In this document: in pieces, positions 1-8,552 of the stretch
Position numbering within the stretch: position 1 is the stretch's first letter
How the letters are laid out: each line of letters starts with the position of its first letter
Source: Bog-756 sp963704615
GTDB taxonomy: Bacteria > Actinomycetota > Acidimicrobiia > Acidimicrobiales > RAAP-2
Direction of reading: 5' to 3'
DNA length: 64,000 nt
Assembly (NCBI GenBank): GCA_963704615.1
Contig: OY969923.1
Coordinates: 2,728,001-2,792,000, forward strand
Translations under genes and position numbers: made by a program
The notes under the pieces: model-generated
The model's input: the letters and a program-made list of their open reading frames with translations, nothing else
Database searches by the model: none
What the model was told of the DNA's origin: nothing

Positions 1-715
1 CGACCTCGCCGAACAGGTCGCGGTACTGCTCGTCGGCCAGCGACGAGCCCCGACGCTTGACCGCCTCGGCCAGGGTCTCGACCATGGCCCGGTACAGGCG
101 GCGGACCTCCTGGGACGACAGCGAGTTGGACATGCGGTCGTAGCGCAGCCCGGCCGCGAACAGGATCTCGTCGGCGTACATGTTGCCGATGCCGGCCACG
201 AACTCCTGGTCCATCAGCAGCGCCTTCAGCCCGGCCTTGTGGGAGGACAGCAGTACCCAGAACTTCTCCCAGCTCATGACGTCTTCGAGGGGATCGAAGC
301 CGAGGTGGGCGAGCTCGGGGAGGGGTGGGGACCCATCGACGGGAGCCGCCGAGACGAAGAGCTCCCCGAAAGTGCGGGGGTCCACGAATCGGAGCTGGCC
401 CCCCTGGGTGAACGTGATGACCACGTGGGTGTGGGGAGCCTTGGGCTCCTTGATGCTCTTGGCCCGCTGCAGCTGCCCGCTCATACCCAGGTGCACCACC
501 AGGGTCTGGCCGTCCTCCAGGCCGAGGAGCAGGTACTTTCCGGCCCTGTCGATCGACTTGATGGTGTGGCCCTCGAGACGGGCCCGAAAGTGCTTGGCGC
601 TCGGATGGCGGCGGACGGTGCGACCGTTGCGGACCTCGACCGACTTGATCTTCCGGCCGATGACCTCACTCTGGAGGTCGCGGCGGATGGTCTCGACTTC
701 GGGAAGCTCAGGCAT
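1..715 (-). CDS. mutM: Formamidopyrimidine-DNA glycosylase (MutM/Fpg), 3' end cut by window
   Basis: Base-excision repair glycosylase/AP lyase that removes oxidised purines such as 8-oxoguanine. The minus-strand frame begins ATG at 715 and reads MPELPEVETIRRDL, the invariant Fpg N-terminus; after Met removal Pro is the Schiff-base nucleophile and the following Glu the acid. It stays open to base 1, where RGSSLADEQYRDLFGE matches the conserved segment before the C-terminal zinc finger, which lies outside the window. About 238 of roughly 280 residues are present. Its start overlaps the end of rnc by 8 nt, so translation is probably coupled. Identity is near certain. Confidence 0.96.
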   Translation of the reverse strand, partial: MPELPEVETIRRDLQSEVIGRKIKSVEVRNGRTVRRHPSAKHFRARLEGHTIKSIDRAGKYLLLGLEDGQTLVVHLGMSGQLQRAKSIKEPKAPHTHVVITFTQGGQLRFVDPRTFGELFVSAAPVDGSPPLPELAHLGFDPLEDVMSWEKFWVLLSSHKAGLKALLMDQEFVAGIGNMYADEILFAAGLRYDRMSNSLSSQEVRRLYRAMVETLAEAVKRRGSSLADEQYRDLFGEV

Positions 716-1457
716 TCCCCCCGCCTCTCTCGACTTCCAACGATCCACAGGCGACCTGGGCGGCGACCTGCTCGGCGTCCTTTTTGGACCGCCCCTCCCC
801 CGTGCCGAGGCGCTGGCCAGCAACGTACACCGTGGCCAGGTACCTCCGGGCGTGATCGGGGCCGAAACTCTCCAGCTCGTAGTGGGGGACGCCCCGGCCC
901 AGGCGTACCGACTCCTCCTGGAGCCGGCTCTTGTGATCGGATTCACCAGGTTCACCGATCGCCACCAGAATCCGCCCTCTGAGCAGGGAGAGGATCAGCC
1001 GGCGGGCCTCGGACAGGCCACCGTCGAGGTAGACGGCACCGATCACGGCCTCGGTGGCATCGGCCAGGATCGATTCCTTGGACCGACCGCCCGAGAGGTC
1101 TTCACCCCGGCCCAAGCGAAGATGCTCGGCGACCCCCAGATCGAGCCCGACCTCGGCCAGCATCCGGGTGTTGACCACCGACGCCCTCACCTGGGACATC
1201 TGACCGTCGGACAGCTCCGGGCGGGTCCCGTAGGTGAATTCGGCCACCACCAGGCCCAGGACGGCGTCACCGAGGAACTCGAGGCGTTCGTTGGACGTCC
1301 TGCCCTGGTCCTCGGCACACCACGATCGGTGGGCCATGGCCTGGTCCAGCAGGCCCAGGTCGGCGAACAGGTAGTGGTCACCGTCGGCCAGCCATTGCTC
1401 CTCTCCGGGCGGACCCGAACCCTCCCCGGGAGCCCCCGAGTCGGTGGATTGCGCCAT
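708..1457 (-). CDS. rnc: Ribonuclease III
   Basis: Double-strand-specific endoribonuclease for rRNA and mRNA processing. The 249-residue protein has the RNase III signature NERLEFLGDAVL at about residues 56-67, a second acidic site in the DATEAVIGAVYLDGG segment, and a C-terminal dsRNA-binding domain ending with the SKKDAEQVAAQVA helix. Length is normal for the family. It lies 8 nt after acpP and overlaps mutM by 8 nt, the common actinobacterial order acpP-rnc-mutM. Confidence 0.97.
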   Translation of the reverse strand: MAQSTDSGAPGEGSGPPGEEQWLADGDHYLFADLGLLDQAMAHRSWCAEDQGRTSNERLEFLGDAVLGLVVAEFTYGTRPELSDGQMSQVRASVVNTRMLAEVGLDLGVAEHLRLGRGEDLSGGRSKESILADATEAVIGAVYLDGGLSEARRLILSLLRGRILVAIGEPGESDHKSRLQEESVRLGRGVPHYELESFGPDHARRYLATVYVAGQRLGTGEGRSKKDAEQVAAQVACGSLEVERGGGNA

Positions 1458-1465
1458 CGGGCGCC

Positions 1466-1762
1466 TCAGGCCCCTCCGAGCTTGGCGTACACGTAGTCGA
1501 CGGAGTCCCGCACCGTGCGGAGCTCTTCGAGATCCTCGTCATCGATGCGGAACCCGACCGAGCGTTCGCCAAGCTCCTCTTCGAGGCCCTCCACCAGCTC
1601 GATCAGGGCCAACGAGTCGGCGTCGAGGTCCTCGGCAAACGACGACGATTCGGCGATGGCCGAGGGTTCGATCTCCAAGATGTCGGCGAGAAGGTCACGA
1701 ATGAGCTCGAGGACCTGGTCTCTTTCAAGAGGACCCTTCTCCATGTGGGTCTCAGCGGGCAC
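1466..1762 (-). CDS. acpP: Acyl carrier protein
   Basis: Carries growing acyl chains on a phosphopantetheine arm in fatty-acid synthesis. It is a small acidic protein with the motif DADSLALIELVE, whose Ser is the attachment site. I chose the GTG start at 1762 because AGGAG lies 5 nt upstream; the first ATG (1744) would remove six residues and has no good ribosome-binding site. It heads the acpP-rnc-mutM unit. Its usual partner plsX lies 6.8 kb away at 8553-9590, on the far side of an unrelated block. Confidence 0.92.
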   Translation of the reverse strand: MPAETHMEKGPLERDQVLELIRDLLADILEIEPSAIAESSSFAEDLDADSLALIELVEGLEEELGERSVGFRIDDEDLEELRTVRDSVDYVYAKLGGA

Positions 1763-2088
1763 GGTTTCTCCTGTGGGTCGTGGTCGTATGTCGGGGGATG
1801 GGCGGCCGGTTCCGAGAGCCTGGGCAGCACCGGCAGGATGGCCCGGACCGATTCGAGGCCGGTCGGCGATCGGACCCAGACACCACCCCGCCGCATTCCG
1901 TACCGCCGGGCAGCCCCACCGGGCATGACGCCCAAGCGACACTGCCTGTTGGGGACCAGCCCGCTCGGGACATCACACAGACCTGACCGGGACCTTTCAC
2001 CTGCACTGATGTTACCGGACGGTGACATTCACGGAGTCGAAACACGCTGGCAACCCATCGGACCCATGGCCGACGTATCACAAGGGGC
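1763..2088. other. Divergent intergenic region, acpP / ATP-grasp gene
   Basis: This 326-base gap separates the divergent acpP and ATP-grasp genes. Short frames across it lack recognisable domains. A TANNNT hexamer (TAACAT, minus strand, 2009-2014) could serve acpP with a long leader, but I see no convincing -35 and no hairpin. AAGGGG lies just before the GTG at 2089, too close to act as a normal ribosome-binding site. Confidence 0.4.
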
Positions 2089-3675
2089 GTGGGCAGACTT
2101 ATCTCCGGGGGCGCAGAAGGCACGGGGACCGTGGACGCGCCCCATGGATCCGAAGGGAGCCCGATTTGCTGGCCGTCCTACGATCCCGGCGAGTTCCGCG
2201 ACGAACTGGTCGGGCCCGGTGGAATGCCGCGCCCGGCGGCGGCCGCCCTCTGGCGGCACTTTGCCGACCTCGGGCCTGAGGCGCTGGCCGAGCGCCAGCG
2301 GGCCGCCGACCACGAGATGCGGGCCATCGGAGTGACCTTCACCATCTACGAGGGGACCGGCGGGGTGGATCGCCCCTGGCCCTTCGACATCATCCCTCGG
2401 ATCATGCCCTCGGACCAATGGCAGACGATCGAATCAGGGCTGGTCCAGAGGCTCAACGCCCTCAACCTGTTCATCGACGACGTGTACCACGACCAGCGCT
2501 GCGTCAGCTCGGGAGCCATCCCCACCGATGTGGTCTTCGGCTCCCCCAACTTTCGGCGCGAGTGTGTCGGCATCGACCCCCCGGGTGGCATCTGGGCCCA
2601 CATCTGCGGCAGCGACCTCATCCGTGACGGCGAGGGGACCGTCTACGTGCTCGAGGACAACCTGAGGGTCCCGTCGGGGGTTTCGTACCTGCTCGAGAAC
2701 CGCATGGTGGCCAAGCACGTGTTCCCCGAACTGTTCCGGCACTACAGCATCGAACCGGTGGATCCCTACATCGGACGATTGGCCAGCCTGCTGGCCTCGG
2801 TCTCACCCGCCACCGGCGATCCCACCATCGTCGTCTTGACTCCGGGGATCCACAACGCCGCCTACTTCGAGCACGCCTTCCTGGCCCAGCAACTGGGCGT
2901 GGAGCTGGTCGAGGGAGACGACCTGGTGGTCCTGGACGACGACTGCGTCTACGCCCGCACCATCGAGGGTCTCCAGCGGGTTGACGTCGTCTACCGGCGC
3001 ATCGACGATCTCTTCCTCGACCCCGAAGCCTTCCTCCCCGACTCGTTGCTCGGCGTACCCGGGCTCATGCGGGCCTGGCGCTCCGGCCGGGTTGCCCTGG
3101 TCAACGCGCCGGGATCGGGCATCGCCGACGACAAGAAGGTCTACCCCTACGTTCCCGACATCATTCGGTTCTTTCTCGCCGAGGAACCCATCCTGGAGAC
3201 CGTGCCCACTCTCCGCTGCAGTGAGGACGCGGCACGCCAGTACGTCCTGGCCAATCTCGGCAACCTGGTGGTCAAGCCGGCCAACGAGTCCGGTGGCAAG
3301 GGTGTGCTGGTCGGGACCCAGGCCACGGCCGCGGAACTGGCCGACGTCACCACCCAGATCGAGAATGCGCCGGGCCGCTGGGTCGCCCAGCCGGTGATTC
3401 CCCTCTCGACCGCTCCCACCTTGTGTGACGGCGTGATCTCCCCGCGCCACGTCGACCTCCGGCCCTTCACCCTCCTCGGTCCCGAAGGTGCCTACGTGAC
3501 CCGGGGCGGGCTCACCCGGGTCGCCTTGCCATCCGGATCCCTGGTGGTCAACTCGTCCCAAGGTGGGGGCAGCAAGGACACGTGGGTCGTCAACACTCGG
3601 GGGATGGCCGCTCCTGAGCAGCCCCGGTCCTCGGAACGGGAACCACGCCTCACGCAGGCAACACGAAGGAGCTGA
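2089..3675 (+). CDS. Circularly permuted ATP-grasp protein (DUF404/DUF407 type)
   Basis: Predicted ATP-dependent carboxylate-amine ligase; substrate unknown. Recognisable family blocks are GVTFTIYEG, RPWPFDIIPRI, the QRLNALNLFIDDVYHDQ helix, VLEDNLRVPSGVSYLLENR, the Asp-rich VYRRIDDLFLDPEAF, and the C-terminal nucleotide-binding KPANESGGKGV and RHVDLRPF segments. Length (528 aa) is slightly above the family norm. The N-terminal 30-40 residues are weakly conserved, and GTG 2131 or the ATG of GGMPRP are alternative starts. It is followed after 2 nt by an alpha-E gene and then a transglutaminase-like gene, a trio that recurs in many bacteria and is predicted to work in peptide or amide-bond metabolism. 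Confidence 0.88.
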   Translation: MGRLISGGAEGTGTVDAPHGSEGSPICWPSYDPGEFRDELVGPGGMPRPAAAALWRHFADLGPEALAERQRAADHEMRAIGVTFTIYEGTGGVDRPWPFDIIPRIMPSDQWQTIESGLVQRLNALNLFIDDVYHDQRCVSSGAIPTDVVFGSPNFRRECVGIDPPGGIWAHICGSDLIRDGEGTVYVLEDNLRVPSGVSYLLENRMVAKHVFPELFRHYSIEPVDPYIGRLASLLASVSPATGDPTIVVLTPGIHNAAYFEHAFLAQQLGVELVEGDDLVVLDDDCVYARTIEGLQRVDVVYRRIDDLFLDPEAFLPDSLLGVPGLMRAWRSGRVALVNAPGSGIADDKKVYPYVPDIIRFFLAEEPILETVPTLRCSEDAARQYVLANLGNLVVKPANESGGKGVLVGTQATAAELADVTTQIENAPGRWVAQPVIPLSTAPTLCDGVISPRHVDLRPFTLLGPEGAYVTRGGLTRVALPSGSLVVNSSQGGGSKDTWVVNTRGMAAPEQPRSSEREPRLTQATRRS

Positions 3676-3677
3676 TC

Positions 3678-4754
3678 ATGCTGCTGGCACGAATGGCCGA
3701 AGCGATCTACTGGACCGGACGGTATCTCGAGCGCAGCGAGTGCACCGCCCGCATCGTCCAGGTCCACACCGACGCCCATGTGGACCTGCCGGTCGGGGAA
3801 GATGTGGGCTGGGAGCCGCTCCTGGCCATCGCCGGAGTGGACAGCCAGTTCGCCGACCACTACTCGACAGGCCGTCGTGCGCCCTCTGGGTCGAGCGCGG
3901 TCGCTCGACCCAGGGCCGCCGCCAACGGGGCCAATCCGGCCAGCGCCACCCGCCCCGCTCGAGGCGGAGCGGACGGTGCCGGAGGCGCACCCGAGGAGGA
4001 GGTCGTCGAGTTCCTGCTCCACAGCCGTGACAATCCATCCTCGATCCTCGCGTCCATCGCCGCCGCCCGTGCCAACCTGCGGACGGCGCGACCCGTGGTG
4101 CCCCGCGAGGCCTGGGAGGCGGTCAACAACCTGTGGCTGGCCTGCTCGGACAATCTCGATGAGGCCCGGACACGCAAGGGCCGGGTCCAGTGGCTCCGGC
4201 GGGTGATCGCCGACGGCCAGAGGATCAACGGCATCCTGCTCGGCACCATGAGCCGCGACGAGGCCATGTCATTCCTCGCCATCGGCCAGAGCCTCGAACG
4301 AGCCGATCTGACAACGCGGGTCCTCGACGCCCGGTCGGAGAGCCTGCACCCCGAGCGAGGCGACGACCCCTACGACGTCGTCCACTGGATGGCCGTCCTG
4401 CGCTCTCTGGCTGCTTACCAGCCATTCCGACGCGCCATGCCGGCCCGCCCGCAGGGGGGTTCGACCCTCAGGTTCCTGCTCCAAGACGACCGGTTCCCCC
4501 GGGCCGTCAGCGCGTGCCTGGCCGAGGCCCGTCACCAGCTGAAGAGCCTGACCCTCGCCGAGGACGCCCTCGGCGCCTGCGCCGACGCCGCCATGCTGGT
4601 GGCCTCGGCCGCGGTGCCCCGACTCACCCTCGGTGGTCTGAGTGGGTTCCTCGACGAGGTGCAGATCGCCCTGGCCACGATCCATCACCAGATCGATGCG
4701 ACCTACTTCCGTCCCTCAGTGATCGTGTGGCAGCCCACATCCTTCGCATCGTGA
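3678..4754 (+). CDS. Alpha-E domain protein (DUF403)
   Basis: Helical protein of the alpha-E family, always associated with circularly permuted ATP-grasp enzymes; biochemical role unknown. The start MLLARMAEAIYWTGRYLERSE and the later AEAIYWTGRYLER, PSSILASIAAARANLR and ATIHHQIDATYF blocks are typical. GGAG lies 6 nt before the ATG. Between residues about 65 and 112 there is an Ala/Gly/Pro/Arg-rich low-complexity insertion that the family normally lacks. It starts 2 nt after the ATP-grasp stop codon and is clearly in the same operon. Confidence 0.88.
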   Translation: MLLARMAEAIYWTGRYLERSECTARIVQVHTDAHVDLPVGEDVGWEPLLAIAGVDSQFADHYSTGRRAPSGSSAVARPRAAANGANPASATRPARGGADGAGGAPEEEVVEFLLHSRDNPSSILASIAAARANLRTARPVVPREAWEAVNNLWLACSDNLDEARTRKGRVQWLRRVIADGQRINGILLGTMSRDEAMSFLAIGQSLERADLTTRVLDARSESLHPERGDDPYDVVHWMAVLRSLAAYQPFRRAMPARPQGGSTLRFLLQDDRFPRAVSACLAEARHQLKSLTLAEDALGACADAAMLVASAAVPRLTLGGLSGFLDEVQIALATIHHQIDATYFRPSVIVWQPTSFAS

Positions 4755-4840
4755 ACCAGGCCGTTCCTGACGATGAGGGGGCATTGTCGCCCTCGAGCCG
4801 AGCCCCCGCTGAGCGTCGGCCGCCAACGGGACGCGATCGA

Positions 4841-5734
4841 ATGAGCCTCGTGATGTACCGGATCGTCCACCGCACCCATTACCACTACAGCGCGCCAATG
4901 TTGCGCTCGCGTAACGAGGCCCACCTTCGGCCGCGCCCGACCGTTCGTCAGCGCTGCGTGACCAGCGATCTGATCGTCGAACCGGAACCCGCCACCTGGT
5001 CGGAACACACCGATTTCTTCGGCAACCCGGTGACCTCCTTCGCCGTCGAGGGTCCCTTCGAGGAGCTGACCGTGACCGCGACCAGCTCGGTCTCGGTCTC
5101 GGGCCGCGAGCATCTTCCCGACTCCGGGCAGACCTGGGACAGGGTCCGCGATGTGCTGGCCACCGATCTGAGCTCGGAGTACCTGGCCGCTCGCCAGTTC
5201 TGCTTCGAGTCCCCTCTGGTTCCGGATTCGACCGCTGTCCGCTACTACGCCGAGCCCTCCTTCACCCCGGGACGGACTCTGGTGGACGCCGTCTCCGAAC
5301 TGACCGAGAGGATCTTCGTGGACTTTCTCTACGACCCGGGCTTCACCACGGTGACCACCCCGTTGGAGGAGGTGCTCCGCTTTCGTCGAGGCGTCTGCCA
5401 GGACTTCGCCCACCTGGCCATCGGATGTCTTCGGTCGATGGGTTTGGCCGCCCGCTATGTCAGCGGCTACCTCGAGACCGATCCGCCTCAGGGCAACCAG
5501 CGGGTCGTCGGGGCCGACGCCTCCCACGCATGGCCGTCCGTCTACGTGCCCGGGTGGGGCTGGCTCGACGTGGATCCGACCAATGACCAGTTCGTCGGGT
5601 CGACCTATGTGACGACAGCGTGGGGACGCGATTACGCCGACGTCACCCCGCTGAAGGGCATCGTGTTCGGCGGTGGCGATTCCCAGAAGCTCGACGTCTC
5701 GGTCGACGTGACCCGCTTGGCCGGCGAGGGCTGA
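4841..5734 (+). CDS. Transglutaminase-like cysteine protease family protein
   Basis: Papain-fold enzyme, probably a peptidase or amide-group transferase acting with the two genes upstream. An N-terminal beta region (YRIVHRTHYHYSAPM, then ARLRP-like HLRPRPT) precedes the transglutaminase core, with catalytic Cys in RRGVCQDFAH, His in DASHAWPSVYVPG and Asp in WLDVDPTND. I chose ATG 4841; ATG 4853 is equally possible because neither has a clear ribosome-binding site. The gap from the alpha-E gene is 86 nt. Confidence 0.88.
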   Translation: MSLVMYRIVHRTHYHYSAPMLRSRNEAHLRPRPTVRQRCVTSDLIVEPEPATWSEHTDFFGNPVTSFAVEGPFEELTVTATSSVSVSGREHLPDSGQTWDRVRDVLATDLSSEYLAARQFCFESPLVPDSTAVRYYAEPSFTPGRTLVDAVSELTERIFVDFLYDPGFTTVTTPLEEVLRFRRGVCQDFAHLAIGCLRSMGLAARYVSGYLETDPPQGNQRVVGADASHAWPSVYVPGWGWLDVDPTNDQFVGSTYVTTAWGRDYADVTPLKGIVFGGGDSQKLDVSVDVTRLAGEG

Positions 5735-5752
5735 TGTCGAGACCAGGCACAA

Positions 5753-5774
5753 CGGTGCCCAGGTGCGGGCACCG
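5753..5774. terminator. Hairpin between convergent genes
   Basis: An 8-bp perfect stem (CGGTGCCC / GGGCACCG) with a 6-nt loop lies between the convergent transglutaminase and haemoglobin genes. No T-tract follows on either strand, so it is a candidate bidirectional terminator only. Confidence 0.45.
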
Positions 5775-5779
5775 GCGCC

Positions 5780-6172
5780 TCACAGGGGAACGTTGATCAG
5801 GCTCCGAGCGGCCATCTCCAGGTAGTCGAGGAGCTCCCGCTGGTCGGCCGGATCCAATCCTGCGGACCGCACCGCCTCGGTCATGTGGCGCAGCCAGGCG
5901 TCGGCCTGCGCCGTCCCGATGGCAAAGGGTGCGTGACGCATCCGCAGGCGCGGATGGCCCCGCTCTTCGCTGTAGGTGCGCGGACCACCCCAGTACTGCA
6001 TGAGGAACAGGGCCAGATGGGTCGTCGGTTCGGTGAGGTCATCGGGGTACAGGGGCCGCAGCAGGGGGTCGCCGGCCACTCCGGCGTAAAAGCGCTCGAC
6101 CAGGCCGGTGAAGAACTTCTCCCCGCCCCACCGCTCGTAGGCGGTCGGTTCGTCGTCGTTGGCCGGCACCAC
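5780..6172 (-). CDS. glbO: Group II truncated haemoglobin (GlbO type)
   Basis: Small haem protein for O2/NO chemistry. The 130-residue sequence has the group II pattern YERWGGEKFFTGLVERFY, then the stretch WGGPRTYSEERGHPRLRMRH, whose last His is the proximal ligand. This matches mycobacterial trHbO. The GTG start at 6172 lies 6 nt after a TACAGT hexamer, which suggests a leaderless transcript. The gene is monocistronic and divergent from the acyl-CoA dehydrogenase. Confidence 0.93.
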   Translation of the reverse strand: MVPANDDEPTAYERWGGEKFFTGLVERFYAGVAGDPLLRPLYPDDLTEPTTHLALFLMQYWGGPRTYSEERGHPRLRMRHAPFAIGTAQADAWLRHMTEAVRSAGLDPADQRELLDYLEMAARSLINVPL

Positions 6173-6178
6173 GCCCCG

Positions 6179-6184
6179 ACTGTA
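6179..6184 (-). promoter_or_regulatory. -10-like TACAGT upstream of glbO (leaderless)
   Basis: TACAGT on the minus strand ends 6 nt before the GTG of glbO. It matches the TANNNT plus short-spacer pattern seen at many starts in this window. Confidence 0.55.
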
Positions 6185-6197
6185 GGCCGACCTCCAT

Positions 6198-6203
6198 TAG
6201 CCT
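6198..6203 (+). promoter_or_regulatory. -10-like TAGCCT upstream of acyl-CoA dehydrogenase
   Basis: TAGCCT lies 61 nt before the GTG at 6265, and that start has its own strong ribosome-binding site. This would be a conventional leadered transcript. No clear -35 box is seen. Confidence 0.4.
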
Positions 6204-6264
6204 CGGTTCAGCCCCCGAAAAGAAGTCGTCGGGTCATGAGGCCGAGGCAACGAGGAGGTCCGCC

Positions 6265-7515
6265 GTGTTCGAATGGTCCGAGGAGCAGCTGATGGTCCGG
6301 GACGCCGTTCGCCGGTTCATCGAGGCGGAGGTGGTGCCCAACATCGACGCTCTGGAGTTCGGTGACATGCCTCCCTATGGGATCATCCGCAAGCTGTACG
6401 CCACCTTCGGCATGGACCAACTGGCACGCGAGAGGTTCAAGGCGCAACTCGAGCGCAAGGCCACCGGCGGTGGGAAGGCAAACGAGAAGGCCAAAGAGCA
6501 GGACCAGGCCGGTCGCCGCGGCGATGGCGGTGGTGCGGCGATGACCCTGATCCCCATTATCGAGCTGTGCCACTACTGCCCGGGCATCGTGACCGCCATG
6601 GGCGTGAGCGTCGGGTTGGCCGGTGGCACCATCATGAAGCTGGGCACACCGGCCCAGATGGAACGATGGGGCCTCGACCTGCTCACCGGGGACAAGGTCG
6701 GGGCGTGGGCGATCACCGAGCCCAATTCGGGTTCGGACGCCTTGGGTGGGATGACATCGACGGCTCGCCGGGACGGCGACGAGTACATCCTCAACGGCAA
6801 CAAGACCTTCATCACCAACGGCCCCTACGCCGACACCATCGTGTTCTACGCCAAGCTCGACGACGGCTCCGACACCCCCATCCGAGATCGTCAGGTGCTC
6901 ACCTTCGTGCTGGAGAAGGGGACGCCCGGTCTCGAACAATCCAAGCCCTTCCGCAAGATGGGGCTGCACTCCTCCCCCACGGGCGAGCTCTTCCTCACCG
7001 ACGTGCGCCTGGGCAAGGAAAACCTCCTCGGCGAGACCGAGGACGAGCGCCCGGGCGGCGGCCGCGAGTCGGCCAAGGGCAACTTCGTCACCGAACGGGC
7101 CGGCCTGGCCGCCATGTCGCTGGGGGTGATCGAGCAGTGCCTGGCCCTGTCGGTCGAGTACGCCCGGAACCGCATGCTTTGGGGGCAGCCCATCGGCGAC
7201 CGCCAGCTGATCCAACTCAAGCTGGCCAAAATGGAAGTGGCCCGGCTCAACGTGCAGAACCTGGTCTTCCGGCACATCGAGCTGTCGGCGGCCGGAGAGA
7301 GCCTCTCGTTGGCCGAGGCCTCGGCCATGAAGCTCTACTCGGCCCAGGCCGCCACCGAGGTGGCCATGGAGGCTGTGCAGCTCTTCGGCGGCAACGGCTA
7401 CATGTCCGAATTCCGGGTCGAGCAACTGGCCCGCGACGCCAAGGTCTTCCAGATCTACGCCGGGACCGATGAAATCCAGGTCACTCATATCGCCAAGGAC
7501 CTGTTGAGCCGCTGA
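6265..7515 (+). CDS. Acyl-CoA dehydrogenase with Lys-rich insertion
   Basis: FAD-dependent enzyme introducing the alpha-beta double bond into acyl-CoA. FAD and substrate motifs include WAITEPNSGSDALGGM, FITNGPYAD and LFGGNGYM. The Glu of medium-chain enzymes (in IYEGT) is Ala here (IYAGTDEIQ), but FVTERAGL places a Glu where isovaleryl-CoA and long-chain dehydrogenases have their catalytic base, so the enzyme is probably active. Residues about 60-95 form a Lys/Gly/Glu-rich insertion absent from typical members. GTG 6265 is preceded by GAGGAGGT at proper spacing. Substrate cannot be assigned. Confidence 0.92.
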   Translation: MFEWSEEQLMVRDAVRRFIEAEVVPNIDALEFGDMPPYGIIRKLYATFGMDQLARERFKAQLERKATGGGKANEKAKEQDQAGRRGDGGGAAMTLIPIIELCHYCPGIVTAMGVSVGLAGGTIMKLGTPAQMERWGLDLLTGDKVGAWAITEPNSGSDALGGMTSTARRDGDEYILNGNKTFITNGPYADTIVFYAKLDDGSDTPIRDRQVLTFVLEKGTPGLEQSKPFRKMGLHSSPTGELFLTDVRLGKENLLGETEDERPGGGRESAKGNFVTERAGLAAMSLGVIEQCLALSVEYARNRMLWGQPIGDRQLIQLKLAKMEVARLNVQNLVFRHIELSAAGESLSLAEASAMKLYSAQAATEVAMEAVQLFGGNGYMSEFRVEQLARDAKVFQIYAGTDEIQVTHIAKDLLSR

Positions 7516-7532
7516 GCGCTTCGGGCCGCCGA

Positions 7533-7538
7533 TATGGT
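7533..7538 (+). promoter_or_regulatory. -10-like TATGGT upstream of patatin gene (leaderless)
   Basis: TATGGT ends 6 nt before the GTG at 7545, and no ribosome-binding site is present. The patatin gene may therefore have its own leaderless promoter only 29 nt after the preceding stop. Confidence 0.5.
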
Positions 7539-7544
7539 GCAGCC

Positions 7545-8489
7545 GTGAGCGATGATCAGGCAACCCACGTGGCCGCAGAGCCGGATCTCGCGCTCCGCCG
7601 CTCATTCGCCCCCCGCTACGGGGACGGCATCGACCGCGGGCTCTGCCTGGGAGGTGGCGGCCTGTTCTTCGTGGCCTGGCAGGTGTCCTACCTGTACACC
7701 CTGTCCACCCACGGGATCCGCTTCGGCAACGCCGACCGGGTGGTGGGCACGTCGGCCGGCTCGATGGTGTCAACGGCGGTGGCCGCCGGGAAGCTGGGCC
7801 GGCTGCACGCGGAGTTGTCGGTCCTGGCCAAGGTGCCGAACCTCATTGCCGCCCTGGCGCCGTCGGCCAAGCTCCACCCGAGCCAGGACCGGGCCCTCGC
7901 CCTGTTCCTCGAGGCCACGGACGGCAGAGCGTCCACCGTCCGCACGATCGGCCACGCCGCCCTGGCTGCGGTGACACCTCGACCGGAGGTCATGCGGCGG
8001 AACGTGGCCCTGGTCACCGGGTGGGGTCGGCTGACCTCCGACCGGCTCCAGCTGACCTGTGTCGACGCCTACACGGGCGAGCGGTGTGTGGTGACCAACA
8101 AATCCCGGACGACCATGGCGCGGGCGGTGGCTGCGTCCAGCGCGGTGCCGGGCATCTTTCCCCCTCAGGCCATCGGCGACCGCCGGTGCATGGACGGTGG
8201 GGTCTCGGGAACCGGCCTCCACCTCGACCTGCTGGCCGGGGCCAAGCGGGTGCTGGCTCTGGCCCTCACCGACGAACGCGAGGCGACCGAGGGGATGACG
8301 TCCCGGCCGGGAGATCGGCAAAAAGAGCTCGACGCCATCAGAAGATCGGGGACCGAGGTGGTCGTGGCCGTGCCCGCCGAAGTCGACCTGGCCGAGCTGA
8401 TGTCACCGACCGCCGTCCCCCGTGCCTTGGCCATGGGGGCACGACAGGCCGCGGCCGACTCCGGAGCCCTGGCCCGGTTCTGGCGCTGA
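7545..8489 (+). CDS. Patatin-like phospholipase
   Basis: Predicted Ser-Asp dyad lipid acyl hydrolase. It has the glycine-rich oxyanion motif GLCLGGGGLFFVAW, the nucleophile elbow GTSAGS at about residues 69-74 and the dyad Asp in MDGGVSG. ASSAVPGIFPP is also typical of bacterial patatins. No signal peptide or membrane segment is obvious, so it is probably cytoplasmic. The 314-residue length is normal. The GTG start is supported by the upstream TATGGT hexamer. Confidence 0.9.
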   Translation: MSDDQATHVAAEPDLALRRSFAPRYGDGIDRGLCLGGGGLFFVAWQVSYLYTLSTHGIRFGNADRVVGTSAGSMVSTAVAAGKLGRLHAELSVLAKVPNLIAALAPSAKLHPSQDRALALFLEATDGRASTVRTIGHAALAAVTPRPEVMRRNVALVTGWGRLTSDRLQLTCVDAYTGERCVVTNKSRTTMARAVAASSAVPGIFPPQAIGDRRCMDGGVSGTGLHLDLLAGAKRVLALALTDEREATEGMTSRPGDRQKELDAIRRSGTEVVVAVPAEVDLAELMSPTAVPRALAMGARQAAADSGALARFWR

Positions 8490-8552
8490 GTCGAGACATG
8501 AGGGCTCACCCCGACGGATGGATCACCCCGACGACCGGGTGACCACCGGCGA

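Noticed and set aside
2089..8489. Genomic island with a defined boundary
   Set aside because: No integrase, tRNA site, direct repeats or GC shift was seen, so only the gene-order anomaly is reported.
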